From NCBI GenBank assembly GCA_016715115.1, contig JADKBM010000004.1, forward strand, positions 1,178,001-1,242,000: DNA of 64,000 nt. The letters run 5' to 3'. This document shows positions 43,750 through 52,808 of the stretch, piece by piece (positions within the stretch are counted from its first letter, which is position 1; each line of letters opens with the position of its first letter). Position numbers and translations under genes: made by a program. The stretch is from Acidobacteriota bacterium. GTDB taxonomy: Bacteria > Acidobacteriota > Blastocatellia > Pyrinomonadales > Pyrinomonadaceae. The notes under the pieces are model-generated. The model saw nothing but the letters and a program-made list of their open reading frames with translations. It was not told the origin of the DNA and ran no database searches.

Positions 43750-45414
43750 TTATTCCACCGTGATCGAGAAGGTCCGTCCGGTCAACGCCAGGTTCGGATT
43801 GTAGAACGGATCGCCGCCGACGATTCCGGGCCATCTATTCCTGAACAAATCGATCTCATCCGCAATCGGTTCGGCCTCGCGGATGTTGCCGCGAAGTTCG
43901 GAATATGGCGTGACGACGATGCGAAGTCCTTTTTCCCTGATCCTCAGACAAAGATCGGCATCGAAGAGGCCTGAACCAAAGCTCGAATCGTCGAAACCGC
44001 CGAATTCTTCAAAGAGTTCGCGCCTGATCATAAAGCAGTGGACCGAAACCGCCGAATAGTTTGAGATCACCGAGTTGCGGCACATATTTCCGGCTGCGTC
44101 CCGCGGCATCAGCGCGTGCGCCGCGCGAACAAGATCCGGACCGCCGAAGATCAGGCCGCCGCCGCTGACTATTCCGTCCTCGTCAACCAGTTTCGCGCCG
44201 ACGGTCCCGATCTCGGGCTGAATGGCGAAACCCGCCAATTCGCCAAGCCAGTCCGTATTCAAAGGCGCGAGCCGCGCGTCGAGAAAACAGATCAATTCCG
44301 CATCCGACCCAAGCGCCGCATCGTTGAGCGCGGCCGGCGAACCGTCGGCAACGGAAACGGTCTCAAACTTGGGGTAGTCGGTGGTCCGCCCTATCTTTTC
44401 GTCGTCGGTCGAAGGGCCGAAAAGAACGATGCGAATCATCGGCTCCGGCTTCGGGAGTTCGTACGAGACGCGGTTCAGATTCCATACAGTCTCGGAAACC
44501 GTCGCCTTTTTGCCGCACCGGTCGAGATGTTCGCGAATGGCCTCGCGCGCGCGCTCGTAGGCATATGGTTTCTCGTTCGCGCCGAAGGCGACCGAGCCGC
44601 GGATCGCGCGCCAGTGATAAAGAACCTTTGGGATATGAACGATCTGATGCTCGTCGATGATCTCGAGTACGCGCAGCGCGAGGTCGTAGTCCTGACTTCC
44701 TTCCGCACCCAGCCGAAATCCGCCGACGCGCCGCAGAATGTCGGTTCGATACGCTGACAGATGCGTGATCATATTCAGCGAATAAAGCAGATCGCGGCTG
44801 AAGTCCGGCTTGAACTTGGGCTGAAACCGATTGCCGGCGGCGTCGATCAGATCCTCGTCGCTATAAATGAAAGACGCTTCGGGATGATCGTTGATCACTT
44901 TCGCGACAGAGAAAAGCGCGTCTTCCGAAAGTTCGTCGTCGTGATCTAGAAGGACGCAGAATTCACCCTCAGCGAGTTCGAGCGCCGAATTCGACGCGGC
45001 CGAGATATGACCGTTGGCGGCTCGATAAACGACCTTGATCCGCGAATCTTCGGCCGCAAATTCGTCAAGGACCTCGCGAACGTGGGGGCTCGGACTTTTG
45101 TCGTCGGCAATGCAGAGTTCCCAGTTTTCGTATATTTGATCCTTAACGGAACCGATACAGAGACGGAGCCATCTTTCGTCGATGTCATAGACCGGAACGA
45201 TGACCGAGATGAGCGGCCGGCGCGCGAACCGATCGATTTCCGAACGCATCGCGTCCCGCCGTTCGGGCGTCAGCGCACTCTCGCGGATCCATTCGGCGTA
45301 ACGGCGGGCGTCGCGTCGTTCGGCAAGTTTCCAGGCACCTTTCGCAACGAGCGCGCGCCACCCCTCACGGCTCAAGATTCGCAACGCCTTTCGGATATTC
45401 TTAACTAACGGCAT
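43750..45414 (-). CDS. Two-domain family-2 glycosyltransferase
   Basis: 554 residues from the ATG at 45414 ('MPLVKNIRKALRIL'); upstream frame lacks homology. Domain 1 (~60-310) is a full GT-A/GT2 unit ('ISVIVPVYDIDERWLRLCIGSVKDQ', 'LLDHDDEL'). Domain 2 (~320-550) is a second, diverged GT-A unit ('IRIVLFGPSTDD', 'ELICFLDARLAPLN', 'HCFMIRRELFEEFGGFDD') with no clear DXD. No membrane helix is seen, so it is probably a cytosolic or peripheral transferase of a surface glycan. It starts the polysaccharide region and is divergent from the methyltransferase at 45514. Confidence 0.82.
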   Translation of the reverse strand: MPLVKNIRKALRILSREGWRALVAKGAWKLAERRDARRYAEWIRESALTPERRDAMRSEIDRFARRPLISVIVPVYDIDERWLRLCIGSVKDQIYENWELCIADDKSPSPHVREVLDEFAAEDSRIKVVYRAANGHISAASNSALELAEGEFCVLLDHDDELSEDALFSVAKVINDHPEASFIYSDEDLIDAAGNRFQPKFKPDFSRDLLYSLNMITHLSAYRTDILRRVGGFRLGAEGSQDYDLALRVLEIIDEHQIVHIPKVLYHWRAIRGSVAFGANEKPYAYERAREAIREHLDRCGKKATVSETVWNLNRVSYELPKPEPMIRIVLFGPSTDDEKIGRTTDYPKFETVSVADGSPAALNDAALGSDAELICFLDARLAPLNTDWLGELAGFAIQPEIGTVGAKLVDEDGIVSGGGLIFGGPDLVRAAHALMPRDAAGNMCRNSVISNYSAVSVHCFMIRRELFEEFGGFDDSSFGSGLFDADLCLRIREKGLRIVVTPYSELRGNIREAEPIADEIDLFRNRWPGIVGGDPFYNPNLALTGRTFSITVE

Positions 45415-45513
45415 TTGATGTGACCGCTTGATTTTACCCGAATCAACGGCGAATTTCACAACCTGTCGAATTTCTGTTTTACTTTTGGAGAATAGTCGAT
45501 TTCGCAACCGAAT

Positions 45514-46491
45514 ATGAAAAGCTGCCGAATCTGCGGAAACGCTGCAAACAATCGAATTCACCTCGCCCGCGAGATGATGTTCGCGACCCGTGACGAGTTC
45601 GAATACCTCGAATGCGGCGCGTGCGGGACCGTTCAGATCGTCGAAGTTCCGGATCTTTCGCCGTACTACCCGAAGGATTACTACTCTTTTTCAGTCGGTT
45701 CGAAGACTTACATCGAAGAAAGGCTTCAACGCCGGCTCGCGGCGCCGTTTGTCGGCCGGTATCTGATGACCGGCCGCGGGACGATCGGCAAGTTTCTGTT
45801 CGGCAAGGCGCCGTGGTTCGAAGAGCGGTTTCCGGCCTGGCTTCGCGATCCGGTTTTGACACTCGATTTCAAATCCCGGATCCTCGATTTCGGGTCCGGG
45901 AACGGAGCGCTTTTGCGCGATCTCAAACGCTTTGGATTTCAGAGCCTGACCGGCGCCGATGCGTTCATCGAAAAGGACATCGTTTACCCGACCGGCGTTC
46001 GTGTTCTGAAGAGAACGCTGGCGGAGGTCGAAGGTGAGTTCGACCTTGTGATGCTGAATCACTCGTTTGAGCATTTGCCGGATCCGGAAGCATCGTTGAC
46101 GCTCATTGGAAAGCTTCTCGCGCCCGAGGGCCGATGCCTGATCCGGATTCCGGTCGCGTCGCACGCTTGGCAAACGTACGGCGTGAACTGGTTTCAGCTC
46201 GATGCGCCGCGCCACCTGTTCCTGTTCACCGAGCGGGCGTTTCGCGATCTCGCCGCGCGGTCCGGTTTTGAAGTTTTGATGGTTGTTTACGATTCCGACT
46301 TGATGCAGTTCGTCGTCAGCGAGCAATATGCGCGCGACATTCCGATGCACGATGATCGAGCTTACCGCGGCGAGGTTTCGACGAGCATTTTCACGCCGGA
46401 ACAGATCGCCGATTGGACGACTGAAGCGGGCAAATTAAATGCTGAAGGGCGGGGCGATCAGGCGTGTTTTTATCTGCGGCGATCACTTTGA
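45514..46491 (+). CDS. Class I SAM methyltransferase with zinc-ribbon N-terminus
   Basis: 325 residues. An N-terminal CxxC pair 'CRIC' and 'CGAC' looks like a zinc ribbon (as in sugar C-methyltransferases). The methyltransferase has motif I 'ILDFGSGNGALLRDL' and 'VMLNHSFEHLPDPEASL'. It probably methylates a sugar or lipid carrier of the surface polysaccharide; the substrate is unknown. Its last 9 bp overlap the last bases of the convergent Wzt-like gene. Confidence 0.75.
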   Translation: MKSCRICGNAANNRIHLAREMMFATRDEFEYLECGACGTVQIVEVPDLSPYYPKDYYSFSVGSKTYIEERLQRRLAAPFVGRYLMTGRGTIGKFLFGKAPWFEERFPAWLRDPVLTLDFKSRILDFGSGNGALLRDLKRFGFQSLTGADAFIEKDIVYPTGVRVLKRTLAEVEGEFDLVMLNHSFEHLPDPEASLTLIGKLLAPEGRCLIRIPVASHAWQTYGVNWFQLDAPRHLFLFTERAFRDLAARSGFEVLMVVYDSDLMQFVVSEQYARDIPMHDDRAYRGEVSTSIFTPEQIADWTTEAGKLNAEGRGDQACFYLRRSL

Positions 46492-47721
46492 GGAAAACTC
46501 GGTCGACCATTCGAGCACGGGCCTGATCAGACCTTCCATCGTCCCGACATAGTCTCCGCGCGCGGTGTTGTTGCCCGTCATCCTGTCAACGACATCGAAG
46601 CTGACGGCGTCGTGCGCGATCAGATGCACGCGCGACTGCGGATAATGCGTGACGATCGCATAGTTCAGATAAAACGTCCCCTCGGCCATAAAATTCCCCG
46701 GAATCCAAACCGTGCTCGTGTAAACGCCGCGCTCCTTCGGACGGCGGATCCAATCGGCGGTGACATCCTGAACGGTGAACAGAAGCTGCCGGCTGTGATT
46801 GTAAAGTTGGATGTTCGGCAACAGGATCTCGCCTTCCTTCAGCACTTCGTATGTGCTCTCGATTCCGATCCGCTCGCTGATCTCGTGCGAACCGGCAGTT
46901 TCGCCGCGGCCGTTGACGACCCGAACTTTGTTGAGGCGAACAAAGGCGCTTTCCGCCGATGCATCGCCCTCAAAATTCTTTTCCGAATCGACGCGCCAAG
47001 TCGCCGTCAGGTAACTTCGGACGACTTCCGCCGATTCGCCCCGATCGACGATCTCACCCTTGTTGAACGCGATCGCCCGCGAACAAACCCGCGTGATCGC
47101 CGCCATATCGTGCGAAACAAAGAGAACGGTCCGGCCGCTTTCGCGGATGTCCTGCATTTTACCGAGACATTTCTTTTGGAACTCGGCATCGCCGACCGCC
47201 AAGACTTCGTCGACGATCAGGATCTCAGTGTCAAGATGAGCCGCGATGGCAAACGCGAGGCGCATATACATTCCGCTCGAATAGTGCTTCACAGGCGTGT
47301 CCAGAAAAGCCTCGATTTCGGCAAAGCTTACGATCTCGTCAAACTTTCGGGCGATCTCGGTTCGCTTCATCCCGAGAATTGCGCCGTTGAGAAAGATGTT
47401 GTCGCGCCCCGACAGTTCGTTGTGAAATCCGGTTCCGACCTCAAGCAGACTCCCGACGCGACCGCTGAGAGACGCCGTTCCGGACGTCGGTTTCGTGACG
47501 CGCGACAGTATCTTGAGCAGCGTCGATTTGCCGGCCCCGTTTCGCCCGATGATTCCGAGCGTCTCTCCGGCCTCGACTTTGAAACTCACGTCCCGCAACG
47601 CCCAGAGTTCACGCCGCGCCCCCGATCTTCCGAAGCCGGCCAGAACTTCGCGCAGCGAGTTGCTCTTGCGCTCGCCGAGAAAATAGAGTTTCGAGAGATT
47701 GTTTACTTCGACGGCGCTCAT
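46483..47721 (-). CDS. wzt: Polysaccharide ABC transporter ATP-binding protein with substrate-binding C-terminus
   Basis: 412 residues. Walker A 'GIIGRNGAGKSTLL', signature 'YSSGMYMRLAFAIAAH' and Walker B 'EILIVDEVLAVGD' form a normal ATPase (~1-240) of the Wzt/TagH type. Residues ~255-412 are a beta-sandwich-like extra domain that reads as Wzt C-terminal carbohydrate recognition. It should export a lipid-linked polysaccharide with the permease at 48689. The start follows the methyltransferase's stop directly (TAAATG). The C-terminal domain suggests the glycan carries a modified end, consistent with the methyltransferases here. Confidence 0.82.
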   Translation of the reverse strand: MSAVEVNNLSKLYFLGERKSNSLREVLAGFGRSGARRELWALRDVSFKVEAGETLGIIGRNGAGKSTLLKILSRVTKPTSGTASLSGRVGSLLEVGTGFHNELSGRDNIFLNGAILGMKRTEIARKFDEIVSFAEIEAFLDTPVKHYSSGMYMRLAFAIAAHLDTEILIVDEVLAVGDAEFQKKCLGKMQDIRESGRTVLFVSHDMAAITRVCSRAIAFNKGEIVDRGESAEVVRSYLTATWRVDSEKNFEGDASAESAFVRLNKVRVVNGRGETAGSHEISERIGIESTYEVLKEGEILLPNIQLYNHSRQLLFTVQDVTADWIRRPKERGVYTSTVWIPGNFMAEGTFYLNYAIVTHYPQSRVHLIAHDAVSFDVVDRMTGNNTARGDYVGTMEGLIRPVLEWSTEFSSK

Positions 47722-48672
47722 TTATCTAAACCTGGTCAACTGATTCTTGATCGACCGAAGGCGGTCGACGCTTTTCGCCCGGAAACTGCCGTAACGAGAA
47801 CGGATCTTCGTTTTCAGCCGCGACCAACCGGCGTTCAGGAGCACTGCGGGTTCCAGATCTTTCAACATTTCTTCGTTGATCCGATTGAGCATTTCGATCC
47901 GGGTCAGGTCGCTGCCGGCCCCGTTCTTCCTGAGCGCGATATGGAACTCGCAGCCTTCAGCATCGAAAAACGCGACTTCGTTCAGTTCGATGAAACCCAG
48001 TTCAAAGAGGTCGTGAATCATCAACCGGAACGAATGCGGCGTGAAACACCAGGCGTGGCAATCGACGTACTCTTTGTTCTCCATCGACTGCCGCATACGG
48101 TCGAGAACCTCCTGCTTTGAAAAGGAGAATGTGAAATTCTCGGGAACGTAATAGAACTCGCCCCATCCGGGCATATCGTCCTTCAAAACAAAATTCCGGT
48201 AGAATTCGGCGATCGAGCCCGGAGAATGAAGCTTCTGCTCGCGCCAATGCGCGTCGATCATTCGCGAAAGTGACGTGACCGGCCGGAAATGATCGAAACA
48301 GAACCGGACGTCGGGAACGGCCAGCGACAACACGCCGTCGTCGTTCAGAATCTTCTCGCAGGATTTCAGAAAACCGATGAAATCCGGAACGTGCTCGATG
48401 ACGTGCGATGCGATGATCCAATCGTAAAACCCCGTTTTGCCGGTCAGTTCGGAATACTCCTCGCCGCGCCAGACGAAATCGACCTCTTCGATATTGTCGA
48501 GGTTCACGCCGTCGTCCTTGTATTTTTCAACCAGCTGCTCGCGCGTCGCGTGGTCGATGACGTGGACGTTGAAACCGTTTCGTTTTGGGGCGATCGGCGA
48601 GTGGCTGGCGCCGATCTCGATCCCGATTCCGTCTTTTTTCAGGTGGAAAAGCAGTTTTTCTTCTCTCGTCAT
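47722..48672 (-). CDS. SAM-dependent methyltransferase
   Basis: 316 residues. Motif I reads 'GIEIGASHSPIAP', and 'DWIIASHVIEHVPDFIGFLKSCEKILNDDGVL' is the usual Methyltransf_11/23 stretch. The C-terminal part ('CHAWCFTPHSFRLMIHDLFELG') is typical of methyltransferases in O-antigen loci. It sits between the permease (16 bp) and the ATPase (0 bp), in one operon, so it likely modifies the exported glycan. Confidence 0.78.
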   Translation of the reverse strand: MTREEKLLFHLKKDGIGIEIGASHSPIAPKRNGFNVHVIDHATREQLVEKYKDDGVNLDNIEEVDFVWRGEEYSELTGKTGFYDWIIASHVIEHVPDFIGFLKSCEKILNDDGVLSLAVPDVRFCFDHFRPVTSLSRMIDAHWREQKLHSPGSIAEFYRNFVLKDDMPGWGEFYYVPENFTFSFSKQEVLDRMRQSMENKEYVDCHAWCFTPHSFRLMIHDLFELGFIELNEVAFFDAEGCEFHIALRKNGAGSDLTRIEMLNRINEEMLKDLEPAVLLNAGWSRLKTKIRSRYGSFRAKSVDRLRSIKNQLTRFR

Positions 48673-48688
48673 ATGCGTCCAGTGACTC

Positions 48689-49519
48689 TCAGATCGAGTC
48701 GGCGAAATCGTCCTCCATCCGCTTGAAGATCAAGAGCGAAACCAGCAACACCGCAAATGTGCCGATGCACGAAAGCGCGGTCAGCCTCCAGTCGATCTGT
48801 TCGCCGAAAAGGGCCGCTCGAAATCCCTGCAAAATGCCGGTCAACGGGTTAAATGCGATCAACGTCTGCGCCTTCGGCGGCAAAATATCGAGCGGATAAA
48901 AGATCGGCGAAATGAACATCCAGATCTGGAGCGCAAACGGCAGCGCGAATTTCACGTCGCGAAAACGGACGTTGAGCGCCGCAAAGAGCGTTCCGACACC
49001 CAATGCGAGGATCACCGTCAGTCCCAGAAAGACCGGGATCAGCAGTATCGCCGGCGAGACCGCAACGCCGTAAAAAGCCATCAGCGCGAGTAGGACGAAC
49101 AAGCCCGGAACGAGATCGACAAGTCCGGCGAGCGTCGCTGCGATCGGCACGATCATTCGCGGAAAATAGACCTTTGTGACAAGATTCGTGTTGCCGATCA
49201 AACTGCCCGAAGCAAAGGTGACGGCGTTGAAAACGAACAGCCAAACGAGCAATCCGCTCAAAACATAGAGCGGGTACGGAGGGCCCGCCGTATCGAAACG
49301 GGCGATCTGGCTGAAAACGACGGCAAAGATCAAGGTCGTCAGAACCGGCTGCAGAACCGCCCAAAAAACGCCGATGGCGGTTTGCTTGTAGCGGACCTTG
49401 ATGTCGCGCAAGGTAAGAAAGTAGAGCAACTCGCGATAGTTCCAAATGTCCTTCAAATCGAGTCTCAGGAAGCCGTGTTCGGGCCCGATCTTCGTGATCT
49501 GTGTTTCGTCAGCTCTCAT
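48689..49519 (-). CDS. wzm: ABC-2 type polysaccharide export permease
   Basis: 276 residues with six membrane helices, e.g. 'GVFWAVLQPVLTTLIFAVVFSQIA', 'LLVWLFVFNAVTFASG', and the last 'VLLVSLLIFKRM'. 'DIKVRYKQTAIGVFWA' is the family's amphipathic start. It is the Wzm partner of the ATPase at 46483 and is first in the operon. It is divergent from the gene at 49691 across 170 bp, where I see no confident promoter. Confidence 0.85.
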   Translation of the reverse strand: MRADETQITKIGPEHGFLRLDLKDIWNYRELLYFLTLRDIKVRYKQTAIGVFWAVLQPVLTTLIFAVVFSQIARFDTAGPPYPLYVLSGLLVWLFVFNAVTFASGSLIGNTNLVTKVYFPRMIVPIAATLAGLVDLVPGLFVLLALMAFYGVAVSPAILLIPVFLGLTVILALGVGTLFAALNVRFRDVKFALPFALQIWMFISPIFYPLDILPPKAQTLIAFNPLTGILQGFRAALFGEQIDWRLTALSCIGTFAVLLVSLLIFKRMEDDFADSI

Positions 49520-49690
49520 CCTTTACCCATCGATTCTGACCCGGAGCGCGATCCGTCTTGCGATTTTATAGTCTTTCCGAATTGCGCTGCGTTCGTGATT
49601 CATCGTCGAACGGCAACCGTCGCCGTTGTTTGCAACTAACCGTTTCAGACTCTAAACTTTACCCGAAAGTATAGCGCAACTAAGAATCCG

Positions 49691-50635
49691 ATGCTAAAGG
49701 AAGACATTCTCGAAGATCTCGCCTGCCCGCGCTGCAAATGTTCGCTGCCGGCCGGCGAACCGTTCAGATGTCCCGATTGCCGCACCGATTACCCGATCAT
49801 CGGCGGAGTTCCGGTTTTGATCAACGACGACAACAGTCTTTTTAGGATCGCTGATTTCGTTGCGCAACGAGACACGACATACAAGACCGCCGTTCCGGCG
49901 TGGATGCGGTTTGCCAAGCGATTGGTTCCGTCGCTGAACCTTAACGTCAAATCGAAAGAGAATTTCGAAGAGCTGATCTCCCGGCTTGGAGAGCGCGGAC
50001 CGAATCAACGACTGTTGGTTGTCGGCGGCGCGGTCGAAGGCGAGGGCTTCAAGATCAACGAACTTCCGGAGAGCATAGCGTTGGTCGAGACCGACGTCGC
50101 GTTCGGCGATCGGACAGCGATCGTCTGCGATGCGCACGATCTCCCGTTTCGGGAAGGAACATTCGACGGCGTTATCGTGCAGGCTGTCCTTGAGCACGTC
50201 GTCGATCCGGTTCGTTGCGTTTCCGAAATTCATCGCGTGCTCAAGGATGACGGGCTCGTTTATGCCGAAACTCCGTTTATGGCTCAGGTTCATCTTGGAA
50301 AGTATGATTTCCAGCGTTTCTCGCATCTCGCGCACCGGCGGCTTTTCCGGCGATTCACCGAGATTGCGAGCGGCGCGACGTGCGGGCCGGGAATGGCGCT
50401 TGCCTGGTCCTACGCGTATTTTCTCCAGAGTTTTTTCACGAGTCAGATCCTGCGGCGGATCGCGTTCGCGTTCGCGAGCTGGACGGGATTTTGGCTCAAG
50501 TACTTCGACTATTTCCTGATCGACAAGCCCGGGACCTACGACGCGGCGCTGAGTTATTACTTTTTCGGCACGCGATCCGAACTTGAACTCGACGACGTGG
50601 AACTGATCGGCGGTTATCGCGGGTCGATCCGCTGA
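49691..50635 (+). CDS. SAM methyltransferase with Trm112-like zinc N-terminus
   Basis: 314 residues. The first ~50 residues are a Trm112/YcaR-like zinc ribbon ('LACPRCKCSLP', 'FRCPDCRTDYPIIGGVPVLI'). The methyltransferase follows: 'LLVVGGAVEGEG' is a weak motif I, and 'VIVQAVLEHVVDPVRCVSEIHRVL' is the clear Methyltransf_11 stretch. The C-terminus has hydrophobic segments ('IAFAFASWTGFWLKYFDYFL'). The substrate is unknown. Its last 22 bp overlap the convergent glycosyltransferase gene. Confidence 0.75.
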   Translation: MLKEDILEDLACPRCKCSLPAGEPFRCPDCRTDYPIIGGVPVLINDDNSLFRIADFVAQRDTTYKTAVPAWMRFAKRLVPSLNLNVKSKENFEELISRLGERGPNQRLLVVGGAVEGEGFKINELPESIALVETDVAFGDRTAIVCDAHDLPFREGTFDGVIVQAVLEHVVDPVRCVSEIHRVLKDDGLVYAETPFMAQVHLGKYDFQRFSHLAHRRLFRRFTEIASGATCGPGMALAWSYAYFLQSFFTSQILRRIAFAFASWTGFWLKYFDYFLIDKPGTYDAALSYYFFGTRSELELDDVELIGGYRGSIR

Positions 50636-51549
50636 CGCGATAGGAAGCGCGCCGCTCGCGCCTTCCCAGCAAATACGAATCCCGGCACGAAAAACCTAAA
50701 CAACATCCGCAGCGCGGCGGCGTGAGAGTCGGCACCCTTCAGATTCTGCCGAAAAAGCGTCCAGCCTTGGCGGCGATGCCCGTTGCGTATGAAATCGGCG
50801 ACGCATCGGAATTTGAGTTTGGTCTGTGCGTTCTCGAGTTCGCTTTCGGTCAATCCCGTTTCGACGCGCGTCCGGCGTTGCGCCTCAAGCCATTCGTTCA
50901 TCATCAGCGGGAAATCGGCGCTCGTGTTGTAACCGTGAATGCGCCAGGCTGACAGCATCTTTGGGTCAAGCGCAAACTCGCCGACCGCGGTCAGCCGCAG
51001 ATAAAGTTCGTAATCTTCAAGTATCGAATCCTCGTTCCAACTGCATTTTTCGAGCGCCGAACGCCGGTAAACGACGCTCGCGCTCGTCGGAATGATCGGA
51101 TAAAGAAGCATCGAAAGCGCATTGCCGTCTGCGTAAGCGCCCCATTTGTCGGTCGAGTCAAAAACATTGTCCGATTCGTCGACGAGGTAGGCGTGGCCAT
51201 ACGCGAGAACGGCCTTTGGACGTTGTTCGAGCAGCGCAACGCGACTGGCAAGAAACTCAGGCAACCAGATGTCGTCCGAACTGATGTAGGCGAAAAACTG
51301 ACTTTCGGTCAGGCCGAAGCCCTCGTTCAATGTGGCGCAGAGTCCGCGGTTCTCGCGTACAATCAATTCCGAATCGAAATGGCAGTCGGCGAGGACGCGT
51401 TCGATGACGGCGACGGATTCGTCTTTTGAACCGTCGTCAATTACAATCAGTTTCTTCGGGCGCAACGTCTGCGCGAAGATCGAACGAAGTGTTCGCTCGA
51501 CAAATGGCGCATGGTTGTAGCTCGGCACGAGAACGGTTACTTCGGACAC
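50614..51549 (-). CDS. Family-2 glycosyltransferase
   Basis: 311 residues. 'VTVLVPSYNHAPFVERTLRSI', 'LIVIDDGSKDES' and 'FFAYISSDDIWL' are the GT2 signatures, including the metal-binding Asp pair. The C-terminal part is helical and of unknown role. It should transfer a sugar from a nucleotide donor to the growing surface glycan. Its last 22 bp overlap the convergent methyltransferase end. Confidence 0.82.
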   Translation of the reverse strand: MSEVTVLVPSYNHAPFVERTLRSIFAQTLRPKKLIVIDDGSKDESVAVIERVLADCHFDSELIVRENRGLCATLNEGFGLTESQFFAYISSDDIWLPEFLASRVALLEQRPKAVLAYGHAYLVDESDNVFDSTDKWGAYADGNALSMLLYPIIPTSASVVYRRSALEKCSWNEDSILEDYELYLRLTAVGEFALDPKMLSAWRIHGYNTSADFPLMMNEWLEAQRRTRVETGLTESELENAQTKLKFRCVADFIRNGHRRQGWTLFRQNLKGADSHAAALRMLFRFFVPGFVFAGKARAARFLSRQRIDPR

Positions 51550-51587
51550 GGGTGTAGTTTAGCGCGATACGTCCGAAGCCCGCTAAT

Positions 51588-51698
51588 TTCGGAATTATGA
51601 TTTGCGATCGCGGATTTGGGGATTTGCTAGCGGCTAAACGGTCCTTGCAAATCGCATCGCCGCAAATCCAGAATCAGAATCCAAAATCCAAAATCCCT
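51588..51698. repeat. ATTTGCG/CCAAAATCC microrepeat before a glycosyltransferase
   Basis: GATTTGCGATCGCGGATTTG and, just before the start codon, AGAATCCAAAATCCAAAATC repeat the dispersed motif of the window in both orientations. An open frame runs through it but is not part of the protein. Confidence 0.65.
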
Positions 51699-52808
51699 AT
51701 GCGGGTTCTTCATTTTCTCGACACGACAAATCGCGGCGGCGCTGAAACGCAGGTGCTCGACATCTGCCGCAACGCGCTCGATTTCGGTCTGGAAATGACA
51801 TTTGTGACGGCGCAAGGTGGAACGCTTGAAGAGGAGTTTCGCGAGTCGGGCGCGGCATTCATTCGGCTCGGGCGCAAGTTCCCGATCGATCTTTATCTTG
51901 CGTCGCAGTTGCGCCGGATCATCAAGGAGCGCGGAATCGAGGTCGTTCACGGTTATCAGGCGGTCGAGGGCCTGCACCTTTATCTTGCGACGCGCGGATT
52001 GAAGAATGTCCGAAGGGTTCTGAGTTTCCAGGGTGGAACGGTTTATGACTGGAAGAACCGTCGAACGCTTCGGTTTCTGATTCCGCGAATGGACGCGAAC
52101 GTTGTCGTCAGCAAGGGTTTGAAACGGCTTCACGCCGAAACCGATCGGTTCGACACGTCGAATTTTACCGTTATCCCGAACGGTGCCGATGCAAAACGCC
52201 TTAAACCGACGGGAAAGAGTCTCAAAAAGGAACTCGGGCTTTCGGGTGACGCGCGCCTGATCGGAATGGTCGGCAATTTCTACGCCGAACTACGCAAGGA
52301 TCAGTTGACGGTCTGCCGCGCGCTGCCGCGTGTGTTCGACGAGCACCGGAATGCGAATATGGTCTTTGCCGGCAAGATCGAGAACGGCGCGGAGGACAAA
52401 TTCGCCGATTGTCTGAACTTTTGCTTAAAGAACAACATCGCCGACCGCGTCCATTTCCTCGGCGGACGCAGCGATGTCGGAGACGTTCTTGCGGCGCTCG
52501 ACGTCTTTGTTCTTTCGTCCCGGCGCGAGGGGTTGCCGGTCGCGGTTTCGGAAGCGATGCTCGCCGGTTTGCCGCTCGTCCTGTCCGACATCGAACCGCT
52601 CATCGAAGTTTCGGACAATGGACGCTGCGCCGAGATCTTCAAGACCGGAAATCCGGACGAACTCGCCGCGCGGTTGCTGGATCTTCTCGGCGACGAGGAT
52701 CGGCGCCTCGCTCTCGCGGAAAGCGGTCGGCAGTTCGGGATCAAAAACTACAGCATCGAAGCGCACCTGCGCGGTTTGAAGGAGCTTTACGAACGGATCG
52801 TACGATGA
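51699..52808 (+). CDS. Family-4 glycosyltransferase
   Basis: 369 residues from the ATG at 51699. 'NRGGAETQVLDICRNA' is the N-terminal GT4 loop. 'EGLPVAVSEAMLAGLPLVLSD' carries the EX7E motif of retaining GT-B enzymes, and 'FTVIPNGADAKRLKP' the linker. It adds a sugar from a nucleotide donor. Its stop overlaps the next gene's start by 4 bp (ATGA), so the two are translated together. Confidence 0.85.
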   Translation: MRVLHFLDTTNRGGAETQVLDICRNALDFGLEMTFVTAQGGTLEEEFRESGAAFIRLGRKFPIDLYLASQLRRIIKERGIEVVHGYQAVEGLHLYLATRGLKNVRRVLSFQGGTVYDWKNRRTLRFLIPRMDANVVVSKGLKRLHAETDRFDTSNFTVIPNGADAKRLKPTGKSLKKELGLSGDARLIGMVGNFYAELRKDQLTVCRALPRVFDEHRNANMVFAGKIENGAEDKFADCLNFCLKNNIADRVHFLGGRSDVGDVLAALDVFVLSSRREGLPVAVSEAMLAGLPLVLSDIEPLIEVSDNGRCAEIFKTGNPDELAARLLDLLGDEDRRLALAESGRQFGIKNYSIEAHLRGLKELYERIVR